A stretch of 64,000 nucleotides of DNA from Desulfovermiculus sp041686195 (lineage in GTDB: Bacteria; Desulfobacterota; Desulfovibrionia; Desulfovibrionales; Desulfothermaceae), in NCBI GenBank assembly GCA_041686195.1, contig JAWLEI010000005.1, positions 1 through 64,000 of the forward strand, read 5' to 3'. This document shows, in pieces, positions 34,356 through 43,247 of the stretch; the stretch's first letter is position 1; every line of letters begins with the position of its first letter. Under the pieces are notes generated by a model, which was not told the DNA's origin, did no database searches, and saw only the letters and a program-made list of their open reading frames with translations. The translations under genes and the position numbers were made by a program.

Positions 34356-35114
34356 ATGCACCAATCCATATTAACCATCCTGCAGCAGGTGGCTGAGGGC
34401 CAAAAAACCCCGGAACAAGCCCTGCAGAACCTCAAGCTGTCCTCTTACCAACAGCTTTCCTCCGGCCTGTGCCTGGACACCAACCGCCACCTGCGGACCG
34501 GACAAGGAGAGGTCGTCTTCGCCCCAAACAAAAGCCTCATCCAATTGCAGGAGGCGACAGCTGAACTCTTTGCCCACGGTCATCCGGTCCTGGTGACCAG
34601 ACTCACATTGGAGCAGGGGCAATCCCTGGCTCAGGACTTTCCGCAGGGGACTTTCTGGCCTCAGCCCGGACTTTTTTGCCTCGGAAAAGACCTGAACCTT
34701 GCCCCCCCCTGGCCGAGTCAGGCCAAGGTCCTGGTAGTCACCGCCGGAGCCTCGGACCTGCCTGTAGCCCTGGAGGCCGTGGGAAGCGGGATGTTCTTTG
34801 ACCTGGATATAGGCCTCATCCCGGATGTGGGTGTCGCCGGCCTGCACCGGCTTACACCTCACCTGTCCGCTCTGCAGCAGGCCAGTCTGCTCATCGTTGT
34901 GGCCGGGATGGAAGGGGCCCTGCCCAGCGTCCTGGCCGGAATGCTGGGAAAACCCATCATCGCCGTTCCCACCTCGGTGGGATATGGAGTGAGCATGCAC
35001 GGTCTGGCCGCCCTGGCCGGAATGCTCAGCAGCTGCGCCACCGGCATTGCCGTGGTCAATATAGACAACGGATTCGGGGCCGCAGCCATGGCCGACAAGC
35101 TCATATCGGGGTAA
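34356..35114 (+). CDS. larB: LarB-type nicotinate-ribotide carboxylase (nickel-pincer cofactor synthesis)
   Basis: About 252 residues. It carboxylates nicotinic acid adenine dinucleotide and releases AMP as the first step to the nickel-pincer cofactor of lactate racemase-type enzymes. The PurE-like core is clear: VLVVTAGASDLPVALEA, LIPDVGVAGLHRL, VVAGMEGALPSVLAGM, PIIAVPTSVGYG and AVVNIDNGFGAAAMA. An upstream in-frame start at 34305 would add residues not seen in the family. larC, larE and a LarA-type target are not in the window. Confidence 0.9.
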   Translation: MHQSILTILQQVAEGQKTPEQALQNLKLSSYQQLSSGLCLDTNRHLRTGQGEVVFAPNKSLIQLQEATAELFAHGHPVLVTRLTLEQGQSLAQDFPQGTFWPQPGLFCLGKDLNLAPPWPSQAKVLVVTAGASDLPVALEAVGSGMFFDLDIGLIPDVGVAGLHRLTPHLSALQQASLLIVVAGMEGALPSVLAGMLGKPIIAVPTSVGYGVSMHGLAALAGMLSSCATGIAVVNIDNGFGAAAMADKLISG

Positions 35115-35204
35115 CAGAAAACTGGTATTCTTCGTTACTCTTAAGGCTCCAGCCATTCTCCTATCATCCCAACATGTTGCAATGGAATTGCCTAGCAAGT
35201 TAAT

Positions 35205-35520
35205 GTCTCGTTTCATACAAGTGCCGCAGATGGCAAGTTTGATCGATGAAGAAACGTGTCATCTTGTATTGACAGATTCCATCAGAGATTTCAGGTGTAC
35301 ACTTTCAACAAAAATGATGAGAGCTTATGATTCTTTTCTTGCTCGTATGAAACGAGATTTTAACCTGAAGAGGGCCTGCCCTTGGGGGCAAGGGCGGCCT
35401 ACTGAGCCCAGCTCTTTTCGTAGGGCGACTTTGCCCCCAAAGTCAGCCCCTTGTTCAGTTTCATCATGGATCAAACTGGGGTTCAGCTGGCAGCTGCGAC
35501 GTTGAATACTGAACACCGAA
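35205..35520. repeat. Composite palindromic repeat cluster
   Basis: The 409-base gap between larB and trmFO holds modules in order: GTTTCATACAAGTGCCG, AAGTTTGATCGATGAAGAAAC, CGTATGAAACGAGATTTTA, GCCCTTG-GGGG-CAAGGGC, GGCCTACTGAGCCC, GACTTTG-CCCC-CAAAGTC and ATGGATCAAACTGGGG, then TTGAATACTGAACACCGAACA. The hairpin motifs have four-base loops and compensatory changes relative to other copies. No gene is supported. Confidence 0.7.
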
Positions 35521-35523
35521 CAC

Positions 35524-36855
35524 TCACCTCAGGCCTTCCTCCAGCCCGGCCAGCCATTCCTCCCAGGCCCGCTGGGCCCTTTTGGCATAAGCCTCTTTAC
35601 GCTTGGCCTTTTTCATCCGCTGCCGAAGGGGAGGCAAAAGGCCGAAGTTGACGTTCATGGGCTGAAAATTGTCCTGAGGCTGACGCAGATGGTTGAGCAG
35701 TCCTCCCAAAGCGGTCTCTTGCGGGGGCAAGGACACCATCTGACTCCGAGCTGCCCCGCCCAGGTGCAGGCCCAGCCACAATCCGCAGGCAGCCGACTCT
35801 ATATACCCTTCCACCCCGGTGATCTGACCGGCTAAAAAGACACCCGGAGCCTCTTTCAGCTCCAGATGCGGATGCAAGACCCGGGGAGCATGCACAAAGG
35901 TATTGCGGTGGATGCTGCCCAAGCGCAAGAACTCCGCTTGCTCCAGACCAGGGATAAGCTGGAAAACCCGTTTTTGTTCAGCATGGGTCAATTTGGTCTG
36001 AAAGCCGACCAGATTGAACATGGTTTTTTCCTTGTTTTCCGCCCGCAGCTGGACCACGGCAAAGGGTCGCTCCCCAGTGCGGGGATCGGTGAGTCCCACC
36101 GGCTTGAGGGGACCAAAGGCCAGGGTCATTTCCCCCCGTTCAGCCATGGTTTCTACCGGAAGACAGCCCTCAAAATGAACCTGAGCCTCGAAATCCTTGC
36201 TCAGTACCCGCTCGCCGGTCAGCAATCCGTTGCGCAGGGCATGGTACTCCTCTTCAGTTAAAGGACAGTTCAGGTAGTCCCTGCTCTCCGGGTCATAGCG
36301 CGACCCCCAGAACACCTTTTCCCAGCTTATGGACTCGGCACTGACAATAGGAGCGATGGCATCGTAAAAGGACAGGCCCTGCTCCCTGGTCAGATGCATC
36401 AGGCCCCTGGTCAACTCCGGGCTGGCCAGGGGCCCGGCTGCGATGACCACCCGGGAATGGGAAGTCAACTCCGGGTCGGACAGGGACGTCATCTCCCGCC
36501 GGACGATATGTGTCCCAGGGGCTTGATCCAGGTGATCGGTAATAAAGGCCGCAAACTCATCCCGGTCAACCGCCAGGGCCTTGCCTGCCGGCACTCTGGC
36601 CTTTTCGGCTGCAGACATGATGAGACTGTTCAGGCTGCGCATTTCAGCCTTGAGCAGCCCTGGGCCGCTGTGCAGCGCATCTGAGCGAAAGGAGTTGGAA
36701 CAAACCAGCTCAGCCAGATTTGGATTGGTATGAGCCGGAGAATACCGCTCGGGCTTCATCTCATATAGAGTCACAGCCAGTCCGGCCCGATGCAGTTGCC
36801 AGGCGGCCTCGCACCCGGCCAGCCCTCCACCGATGATGGCGATCTTCTGGGTCAT
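35524..36855 (-). CDS. trmFO: Folate-dependent tRNA m5U54 methyltransferase TrmFO
   Basis: Installs 5-methyluridine at tRNA position 54 using methylenetetrahydrofolate and FAD. 443 residues. FAD-binding motif IAIIGGGLAGCEAAWQL, then YEMKPERYSPAHTNPNLAELVCSNSFRSD, YDAIAPIVSAESI and GQITGVEGYIESAACGL are all family-specific. It starts nine bases after the upstream flavoprotein gene. Confidence 0.97.
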   Translation of the reverse strand: MTQKIAIIGGGLAGCEAAWQLHRAGLAVTLYEMKPERYSPAHTNPNLAELVCSNSFRSDALHSGPGLLKAEMRSLNSLIMSAAEKARVPAGKALAVDRDEFAAFITDHLDQAPGTHIVRREMTSLSDPELTSHSRVVIAAGPLASPELTRGLMHLTREQGLSFYDAIAPIVSAESISWEKVFWGSRYDPESRDYLNCPLTEEEYHALRNGLLTGERVLSKDFEAQVHFEGCLPVETMAERGEMTLAFGPLKPVGLTDPRTGERPFAVVQLRAENKEKTMFNLVGFQTKLTHAEQKRVFQLIPGLEQAEFLRLGSIHRNTFVHAPRVLHPHLELKEAPGVFLAGQITGVEGYIESAACGLWLGLHLGGAARSQMVSLPPQETALGGLLNHLRQPQDNFQPMNVNFGLLPPLRQRMKKAKRKEAYAKRAQRAWEEWLAGLEEGLR

Positions 36856-36864
36856 CGTCTCTCC

Positions 36865-37449
36865 TCAGCTCAAGGCCTGAACCAGCCCGTGGCCGGCAGC
36901 CCTGGCTTCCTGCAAATACTCCGGATGTCCCAGGACATCCTCCGGACCATCCAGTCCCCGATAGAGCAGGGATTTCCACAAGGCCATATCCAGGGGATCG
37001 AAAAAATATTTGACCGTCAAAAGTGTCCCCTCGAAAAGCTTCTTGCCCTTGGTCGCTCCGGCGGAAATGAACAGGCCCTGCCGGGTTGGAGTCCACTGCC
37101 CAAAGCCGGTCTCATCTATCAGGTATTTTTTGACCCACAGAGATTGAAAACGGTCCATAAACGCCTTGGTCTGTGCTGTGACCGAATAAAAAAATATCGG
37201 TGAAGCCAGCATCAGGCCCTTGGATTTCAATACAGCGTCCCTGACCTTTTGAAAGTCATCCTTGATGCTGCACTCGCCCCCTTTCTTGCAGTGATACAGC
37301 TCCAGACAGGGACTTATCTTTAAGTCCCGGAGCACAAACTCCTGGACCTCGGCCCCGGCCTCTCTGGCTCCTTGCACTGCTTCCTGCAATAATCTGGAAG
37401 TGTTCCCCTGCCGTCGTGGACTGCCATACAAAGCAACCAGATCCACCAT
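36865..37449 (-). CDS. Flavodoxin-like / iron-sulfur flavoprotein family NAD(P)H reductase
   Basis: 194 residues with the FMN loop GSPRRQGNTSRLL, followed by SPCLELYHCKKGGECSIKDD, whose cysteines resemble the compact cluster of iron-sulfur flavoproteins. LASPIFFYSVTAQTKAFMDR is the second FMN contact. It probably transfers electrons in an anaerobe; the partner is not evident. It lies immediately upstream of trmFO and is probably co-transcribed. Confidence 0.85.
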   Translation of the reverse strand: MVDLVALYGSPRRQGNTSRLLQEAVQGAREAGAEVQEFVLRDLKISPCLELYHCKKGGECSIKDDFQKVRDAVLKSKGLMLASPIFFYSVTAQTKAFMDRFQSLWVKKYLIDETGFGQWTPTRQGLFISAGATKGKKLFEGTLLTVKYFFDPLDMALWKSLLYRGLDGPEDVLGHPEYLQEARAAGHGLVQALS

Positions 37450-37560
37450 GTGCTTTCCTCCAGGTAAGTGATCATCCCAAGCCTTCAGCCGCAGCAGACG
37501 CTACGGTACCGACAGAAGGAACAGTTTGTAAAGCTGTCATCAGCTTTCCCAACTGAGTTC

Positions 37561-37589
37561 TTGACAATTTATATCAAGCAGCATATACT
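37561..37589 (+). promoter_or_regulatory. Consensus sigma-70 promoter of the tRNA-Met gene
   Basis: -35 TTGACA (37561-37566, perfect), spacer of exactly 17, -10 TATACT (37584-37589, 5/6). The tRNA begins 20 bases after the -10. Confidence 0.85.
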
Positions 37590-37608
37590 TTTTATTTGCG
37601 TTATTGAT

Positions 37609-37684
37609 GGGCCTATAGCTCAGTTGGCAGAGCCACCGGCTCATAACCGGAAGGTCCCAGGTTCAAATCCTGGTAGGCCCACCA
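37609..37684 (+). tRNA. tRNA-Met (anticodon CAU)
   Basis: 76 bases including an encoded CCA. Acceptor arm GGGCCTA/TAGGCCC, D-arm with AGCTCAGTTGGCAGAGC, anticodon stem CCGG-CTCATAA-CCGG with CAU, T-arm CCAGG-TTCAAAT-CCTGG. A CAU tRNA could also be an isoleucine tRNA modified to lysidine; the acceptor and anticodon stems look more like elongator Met, but this is not certain. Confidence 0.9.
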
Positions 37685-37884
37685 CGAGCAAAGACACTAT
37701 GTATATGTCCACTGACAAGTTCATTTTCATCCATGCGGAAAATATTCATCATCTCCAAACCAGATCTGTGCTTCCCTGGTCCGCCGGCGGAAGCATTTTT
37801 ATTTTCAGGCCCAAGGCATGGAGACTATGCGCAAAAGGGACATAAACCCAAAAAGATACCCTCAACCATCACAGCGGGGTTGTT

Positions 37885-38886
37885 GTGCTCATCCAAGAAC
37901 TGATTCAATGTATTGAGCAGAGCGCAGACCCGGCTCTGGCTGCCGAGTGGGACCAAAGCGGAATGCAGGTGGCCGGAACCAAAGATCAGATTCACCGATT
38001 GGCCTTGACCCTTGACCCCCGGCCAGAGTTTATTCGCCAGGCAGTGGATTGGGATGCAGATTTTATCCTCACCCACCATCCCCTGACCCTTTCTCCCCGG
38101 CTCCCCCGGCAACGCGACGATGTGCACTCTGTCTATTCCCTGCTCTTTCAGTCCGGGGCCGCCCTGTATGCAGCGCACACCAGCCTGGATGTACAGGCCC
38201 AAGGTCCGGCCGGCTGGCTGGCCAGGAGCTTAAGCTGCTTCCCCATCCGCCCCGTTCACCCCATCCAGTCTCCTGCACAGGTATGGATAAGCCTCAATTG
38301 TTCCCTTCTGCCTCCAGCTACTCTGGATCAGATAATGACTCATCCTGGCTGCCTGGAATGGGTCGCTGTTGATGAAGATTGTTGGGTCCTGGTGCCGGAA
38401 ACGGAAGTCGACAGCATGCTGCAGATATTATCCGCCACCACCCTGGTCAGAGTGCGGACGATGACGACTCTTCCCATACAAAGACAGCATGGATACGGAA
38501 TTATTGGCCAGTTGCCCGAGCCTGTTGCCTGGCCCACCCTGGCCAATATGCTGTCCACATATCTTGACCGGACCACATGGTCCAGAATCGGTCCAGTTCC
38601 TGACCTGATCCACTCTGTGGCCTATTGTCCTGGTTCCGGCATGGACCTCGCAGCCCAGGCCTTTGCCCAGGGGGCGGATATCTTTATCTCCGGAGATCTC
38701 AAATACCATCAGGCCCAGGAGATCGAGCCTCTGGGTCTGACCCTGGATGTCGGTCATTTCTGCCTGGAAGAAATGATGATGTCCACTTGGGCCCAGTCCC
38801 TGAAGCAGGAACTCGCAGGACAGGGTGTGGAGGTGGTCTTCATTCCCGGACGCGATCCCTTTGTTCTGGAGACATGTACAGGCTGA
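37885..38886 (+). CDS. Nif3-like dinuclear metal-centre protein
   Basis: 333 residues. Metal ligands are in DFILTHHPLT (two His), AHTSLD near residue 95, and DVGHFCLEE near the C-terminus. A less conserved insert (residues about 120-225) separates the two halves, as in the hexameric Nif3/YbgI family. It was once called GTP cyclohydrolase type 2; the true role is unsettled. The start is GTG at 37885 with a weak GGGG box. It precedes the coiled-coil zinc-ribbon gene, a frequent neighbour. Confidence 0.9.
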   Translation: MLIQELIQCIEQSADPALAAEWDQSGMQVAGTKDQIHRLALTLDPRPEFIRQAVDWDADFILTHHPLTLSPRLPRQRDDVHSVYSLLFQSGAALYAAHTSLDVQAQGPAGWLARSLSCFPIRPVHPIQSPAQVWISLNCSLLPPATLDQIMTHPGCLEWVAVDEDCWVLVPETEVDSMLQILSATTLVRVRTMTTLPIQRQHGYGIIGQLPEPVAWPTLANMLSTYLDRTTWSRIGPVPDLIHSVAYCPGSGMDLAAQAFAQGADIFISGDLKYHQAQEIEPLGLTLDVGHFCLEEMMMSTWAQSLKQELAGQGVEVVFIPGRDPFVLETCTG

Positions 38887-39064
38887 TATCATCAGCACCA
38901 CAGCTTGCTGATCCCGGAGGTCATGTATTGATACAAACCGGTATATGAACAGGATGGCCACCTACAAATTGGCCACACCGGTCCCGGAAAACCTTTCACC
39001 AGCGCCTGGCCAGCATGCAGCGACCAGGCCAGTCATCTCTTCACAGAGATAAGGAGGAACTGTT

Positions 39065-39820
39065 TTGAGTTTGTACATCAAGCAGATTGAAGAACTCATC
39101 CTCTTGCAACGGATCGACGACGAGATCGTGCATTTGCAGCAGGTCATTGAAGAGGCCCCCCAAAAAGTGGCCGCCAAGGAAAAGCAGCTTCACTTGCAAA
39201 AGGAACAGGAACAGGAACTCACAGAAAAGATTGATGTCCTGACAGAGCAAGAAAAGAAGCTGACCAAAGAAATCGATGACGACAACGCCAAGATCAAAAA
39301 AAGCAAAAACAAGCTGATGATGGTTGAGAACAGCCGGGAATACCACGCTATGATGCGGGAGATGGACAACCTGGAAAAAACCAACCGCATGCGGGAAGAG
39401 GAAAAGATGGCTCTGGAGGAAGACCTTGAAAGCCAGAATACTCTTCTGTCCTCTGTCCAAACTGCCGCTCAACAACTGGAAGAAGAGCTTGCAGAACTGC
39501 GCCAAAACCTGGAAGTTCAATTGGAGCAGGCTCAATCCCGGCTGCAGGAACTGCAGGAAGATCGGGCCAATGCCACTCAGGGCATTCCCAAGCCTATTCT
39601 CAGTCGTTATGAGTTTATCCGCTCCAGGCTGAGCAATCCGGTCATTGTCGGGGTTGAAGATGGAATCTGCATGGGCTGTCATATCAGCATACCTCCGCAG
39701 ACCTTCATCGAACTGCAAAAGGGAGAACAGATCCTGAGCTGCCCCAACTGCCAGCGCCTTATCTTTTGGCGCAATCACTTTGCTCAGGAAGAGGTTGCAA
39801 CCCAGGAAGAAGCTGGGTAG
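39065..39820 (+). CDS. Coiled-coil protein with C-terminal C4 zinc ribbon (DUF164)
   Basis: 251 residues. Residues about 1-175 are a long Glu/Lys/Gln-rich antiparallel coiled coil. The end carries CMGCHISIPP...LSCPNCQRLIFW, a four-cysteine zinc ribbon. The start codon is TTG at 39065, supported by AAGGAGG six bases upstream. Related proteins are implicated in cell envelope and chaperone-like roles; none is proven here. It lies just upstream of rnpB. Confidence 0.9.
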   Translation: MSLYIKQIEELILLQRIDDEIVHLQQVIEEAPQKVAAKEKQLHLQKEQEQELTEKIDVLTEQEKKLTKEIDDDNAKIKKSKNKLMMVENSREYHAMMREMDNLEKTNRMREEEKMALEEDLESQNTLLSSVQTAAQQLEEELAELRQNLEVQLEQAQSRLQELQEDRANATQGIPKPILSRYEFIRSRLSNPVIVGVEDGICMGCHISIPPQTFIELQKGEQILSCPNCQRLIFWRNHFAQEEVATQEEAG

Positions 39821-39940
39821 AATAGCAATTGCTCTGAATGTTATACACAAGCATACAGGCCCATTACGCCTGCACAGTCCCTCATATTTTCCCCCTGACT
39901 TCTGCCAGGGTGGAAAGGTGCCAAAGCACCCAACAAAAAA

Positions 39941-40399
39941 GCGGAGTCGGGAAGATCGTCGCTGCCCGGCACTCAGTTTGTCCCAGCCTGATGGGTGATA
40001 ACCTTGATACGCAGATGACAAACTGAGTGCCGGGGAGAGGAAAGTCCGGGCTCCACAGGGCAGAACGCTGGGTAACGCCCAGAGGGAGTGATCCCTGGAA
40101 AGTGCCACAGAAAGGAAACCGCCGGGCACTCAGTTTGTCAAACAGGAGCTGTGCCCAATCAGCCCTCCTGAAATGACAAACTGAGTGCCGGGTAAGGGTG
40201 AAAGGGTGGGGTAAGAGCCCACCAGTTGCCGCGGCGACGCGGCAAGCTCGGTAAACCCCGTTCGGAGCAAGGCCAAATAGGAGAGTGCTTGAGGCCGGCC
40301 CGGCCGATACTCTCGGGTAGGCCGCTGGAGGCAGGGAGAGATCCCTGTCCTAGATGAATGACGGTCCGCGTACAGAACCCGGCTTATTCCCGGCTCCGC
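39941..40399 (+). ncRNA. rnpB: RNase P RNA (type A) with twin hairpins in P3 and P12
   Basis: Catalytic RNA that trims tRNA 5' leaders. The universal core is clear: P1 pairs GCGGAGTCGGG (39941) with CCCGGCTCCGC (40389-40399); P4 is GAGGAAAGTCCGGGCTCC (40037-40054) with its partner ACAGAACCCGGCTTAT; GGTAAGGGTGAAAGGGTG and GGAGCAAGGCCAAATAG are also intact. P3 is a perfect 18-pair stem (39965-39982 with 40017-40034). P12 reuses the same sequence (40125-40140 with 40174-40189). The 3' arms share the identical 20 bases at 40015-40034 and 40173-40192, while the enclosed loops differ entirely. At 459 bases it is longer than the roughly 380-base E. coli RNA. Confidence 0.95.
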
Positions 40400-40523
40400 A
40401 TATTGCTGCTCCTCGTTTGGGTATCGACCTGAGCAGCTGCCAATTGATACAACCTGCAAGCCTTACTCTCCAATGCGCAATCTCCTGCCAAGAATGCTGT
40501 TGGAGGCAGGCCTTATATATCCT

Positions 40524-41699
40524 ATGCACATCTGGACGCTCCTTTTGGCCTCAGGCCAAGGCGCCCGCATGCGCGGGCAGGAAAGCAAAAAACAGTTTTT
40601 GCTTTGGAAGAAACGGCCGTTGTATTGGCATTGTGCTCTGACCTTGGCTTCGGTGTCCGCCGTGCACGGCCTGATCATCACCTTCCCCTTGGACGAGCTC
40701 GAGGAGCGCCGGGCCGAACTGCATGAGTTGTGGCAAACCGATGCCCTCGGTGTGGAATACACCAGTTGTTCCGGAGGATCTTCCAGGCAGGAATCCGTGG
40801 CCAAGGCACTGAGCTGTCTGCCGGCAGAATGCACCCATATCCTCATTCACGATGCAGCCCGCCCCTTTGTCCGCCCCCCACTCATCCAGGCCGTGATCAC
40901 CGCTCTGGCCTCCGGAGCTACCGCTGCTGTGCCGGCTCTGCCAGTCACAGATACCATCAAAGAACAGACCGGGGATCGGGTGCAGACCCTGGACCGGACC
41001 AGTCTCTATGCCGTCCAGACCCCGCAGGGCTTTACCCGGGACGCAGTGTGCCAAGCCCACACCCGGGCCCTTGAGCAGGGATGGAAGGGTACAGACGATG
41101 CCTCACTGGTCGAGCGCCTTGGGTTCCCAATTCAACTTATTCCCGGTGCAGCGGAGAACATCAAGATCACCACCAATCAGGATCTCAAGATGCTGCAGGA
41201 ACCAGAACACGACTTTCGGCGGAACTGTACCGGCTGGGGCTACGATGTGCATCGCTTCGGTCCCGGCCGAACAATGAAGCTGGGCGGAGTGCCCATAGCC
41301 AACGGCCCGGAAGTTGAGGCCCACTCTGACGGAGATGTCTTGCTCCACGCCTTAATAGACGCTGTTCTCGGCTGTATGGGCCAGGGGGATATCGGCGATT
41401 TCTTTCCGGATTCTGATCCCGGCTATGAAAATGCAAGCAGTGGAGTGCTGCTGGCCGAAACCCTGGACCTGGCCGCCAGGCACGGTCTGTGCATTGATCA
41501 CGTTGATCTGACGGTTATTTCCCAGATTCCCAAAATCGGCCCCTGGAAGCATCAGATCAAGAAAAACGTGCACACCTTGCTCGGTCTTTCCCCGCAGCAG
41601 GTAAACATCAAGGCCACCACTGAGGAACACCTGGGATTTACCGGCAGCAAACAGGGAATCAAGGCCGTGGCCCAGGTCATAGGCCATCGGGCAGGGTAA
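40524..41699 (+). CDS. ispDF: Bifunctional IspD-IspF isoprenoid enzyme
   Basis: About 391 residues. The N-terminal IspD part (LLASGQGARM, HDAARPFVRPP, QTPQGFTRD, TDDASLVE) couples CTP to methylerythritol phosphate. The C-terminal IspF part (GWGYDVHRFGPGR, LGGVPI, AHSDGDVLLHALIDAVLG, DIGDFFPDSD, KATTEEHLGFTG) forms the cyclic diphosphate with zinc held by DVH and His. Fusion of these two non-consecutive steps is known in several proteobacteria. The start is uncertain; the ATG at 40524 matches where IspD normally begins, while the frame is open to 40473. Confidence 0.95.
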   Translation: MHIWTLLLASGQGARMRGQESKKQFLLWKKRPLYWHCALTLASVSAVHGLIITFPLDELEERRAELHELWQTDALGVEYTSCSGGSSRQESVAKALSCLPAECTHILIHDAARPFVRPPLIQAVITALASGATAAVPALPVTDTIKEQTGDRVQTLDRTSLYAVQTPQGFTRDAVCQAHTRALEQGWKGTDDASLVERLGFPIQLIPGAAENIKITTNQDLKMLQEPEHDFRRNCTGWGYDVHRFGPGRTMKLGGVPIANGPEVEAHSDGDVLLHALIDAVLGCMGQGDIGDFFPDSDPGYENASSGVLLAETLDLAARHGLCIDHVDLTVISQIPKIGPWKHQIKKNVHTLLGLSPQQVNIKATTEEHLGFTGSKQGIKAVAQVIGHRAG

Positions 41700-41756
41700 G
41701 GGGATAAAGAACAGCCAACCTAAGGGCAGGAATAAATCCACAACCAAGGATCAGCA

Positions 41757-43217
41757 ATGAAGATCTACAACTCCATCTCCCGGCGCAAAGAAGAGTTCAT
41801 ACCCAAGGAACCAGGGAAGGTCTCCCTGTACGTCTGCGGCATTACTGCCTACGATTATTGCCATATCGGACATGCCCGGGCGGCCGTGGTCTTTGACGTG
41901 CTGGTCCGCTATCTCCGCTATGCCGGATACCAGGTCACTTTTGTCCGCAACTTCACTGATGTAGACGATAAGATCATCAACCGCTCCCGGGAAGAGGGCA
42001 TCGATTCCCAGGCAGTGGCTGAAAAATATATTCAGGCCTTTTATGAGGATATGGACCGCTTGAATATTCTCCGTCCGGATCATGAACCCCGGGCCACGGA
42101 ACATATCCTGGATATGCAGGAAGTTATCCAGACCCTGATTGACAAAGGGTATGCGTACGCTACCCCATCCGGAGACGTCTACTTCCGGGTCCGCAGCTTT
42201 CCCGAGTACGGCCGCCTCTCGGGTCGGAACATCGAAGAGCTGCAATCCGGAGCCAGAATCGAGCCGGGGCAGGAAAAGGAAGACCCCCTGGATTTTGCCC
42301 TGTGGAAAAAAGCCAAGCCGGACGAACCGGCCTGGGCCAGTCCCTGGGGCCAGGGCCGACCTGGCTGGCATATCGAATGCAGTGCCATGAGTCAGCGATT
42401 CATGGATCTTCCCCTGGATATACACGGCGGGGGGCAGGATCTTATATTTCCCCATCACGAAAACGAGCGGGCCCAGAGCATTGCCGCTTCTGGTCACGAT
42501 TTCGTCCGCTACTGGATGCACAACGGGTTCGTGCAGGTCAAAAGCGAAAAGATGTCCAAGTCCCTGGGCAACTTCGTTACCCTGCGCGATATCTATCCCC
42601 ACTTTCTGCCCGAAGTCTTGCGCTTTTTCCTTCTCAGCCATCATTACCGCAGCCCCCTGGACTTTTCTTTTGAGGGCCTGCAAGAAGCGGAAAAAGGGCT
42701 CAAGAGGGTGTATCAAACCAAAAAGAACCTGGAGTCCATGACCGCATCCCCGGCCAAAGGCAAGGGCCAGAATTTGCCTGCCGACATCACCCAAGAAATC
42801 CAGGAGGCTTCCAGCCAATGGCAAAACAGTCTGGAAGACGACCTGAACACAGCGGCCGCGCTGGGTTCTGCCTTCAGTCTTGTCCGCCTGGCCAACCGCA
42901 TCCTGGAAGACAAACAATGGCCCAAGGCAGCGGATGCCGGGCAGGCCTTTCACAACATCCTGACCACCTTGCAGAATTTGGGACAGGCCCTGGGCCTTTT
43001 CAGCCAGAACAGCTCCGGCTTTCTGCATGACTTGCGCAGCTTTCGCGCCGCCCGGGCCGGAGTGGATACCAGCCAGGTGGAAAAATTGATCGCTGAGCGC
43101 CAAGAGGCCAGAAAGAAAAAGGATTTTGCCCAGGCCGACTCCATCCGGGACCATTTGATTCAGCTCGGGGTCTCGGTGCAGGATACCCCGGACGGCCCGG
43201 TCTGGGATCTGGAATAA
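41757..43217 (+). CDS. cysS: Cysteine-tRNA ligase
   Basis: 486 residues, class I synthetase. YVCGITAYDYCHIGHARAA contains the zinc cysteine and the HIGH motif, WHIECSAMS and HGGGQDLIFPHHENE the other zinc ligands, and EKMSKSLGN is KMSKS. It lies 57 bases after ispDF and 30 bases before the aminotransferase, all on the plus strand. Confidence 0.98.
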   Translation: MKIYNSISRRKEEFIPKEPGKVSLYVCGITAYDYCHIGHARAAVVFDVLVRYLRYAGYQVTFVRNFTDVDDKIINRSREEGIDSQAVAEKYIQAFYEDMDRLNILRPDHEPRATEHILDMQEVIQTLIDKGYAYATPSGDVYFRVRSFPEYGRLSGRNIEELQSGARIEPGQEKEDPLDFALWKKAKPDEPAWASPWGQGRPGWHIECSAMSQRFMDLPLDIHGGGQDLIFPHHENERAQSIAASGHDFVRYWMHNGFVQVKSEKMSKSLGNFVTLRDIYPHFLPEVLRFFLLSHHYRSPLDFSFEGLQEAEKGLKRVYQTKKNLESMTASPAKGKGQNLPADITQEIQEASSQWQNSLEDDLNTAAALGSAFSLVRLANRILEDKQWPKAADAGQAFHNILTTLQNLGQALGLFSQNSSGFLHDLRSFRAARAGVDTSQVEKLIAERQEARKKKDFAQADSIRDHLIQLGVSVQDTPDGPVWDLE

Positions 43218-43247
43218 CTCATAATCCCGGCTAAGGAAGGAGTTACC

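Noticed and set aside
39041..40129. A 362-codon open frame on the minus strand
   Set aside because: Antisense to the coiled-coil zinc-ribbon gene and part of rnpB. Its repetitive Phe/Leu-rich product mirrors Lys/Glu-rich coiled-coil codons.
40015..40192. The repeated 20-base arm in rnpB as a possible CRISPR or tandem-repeat unit
   Set aside because: Only two copies exist per arm and each pairs with its own inverse copy within a conserved RNase P framework. No spacers of even length and no cas genes are present.
40404..40437. A GCTGCTC...GAGCAGC stem after rnpB as its terminator
   Set aside because: The stem has only seven pairs with a loop of about 19 bases and no U-run, so it is too weak to call.
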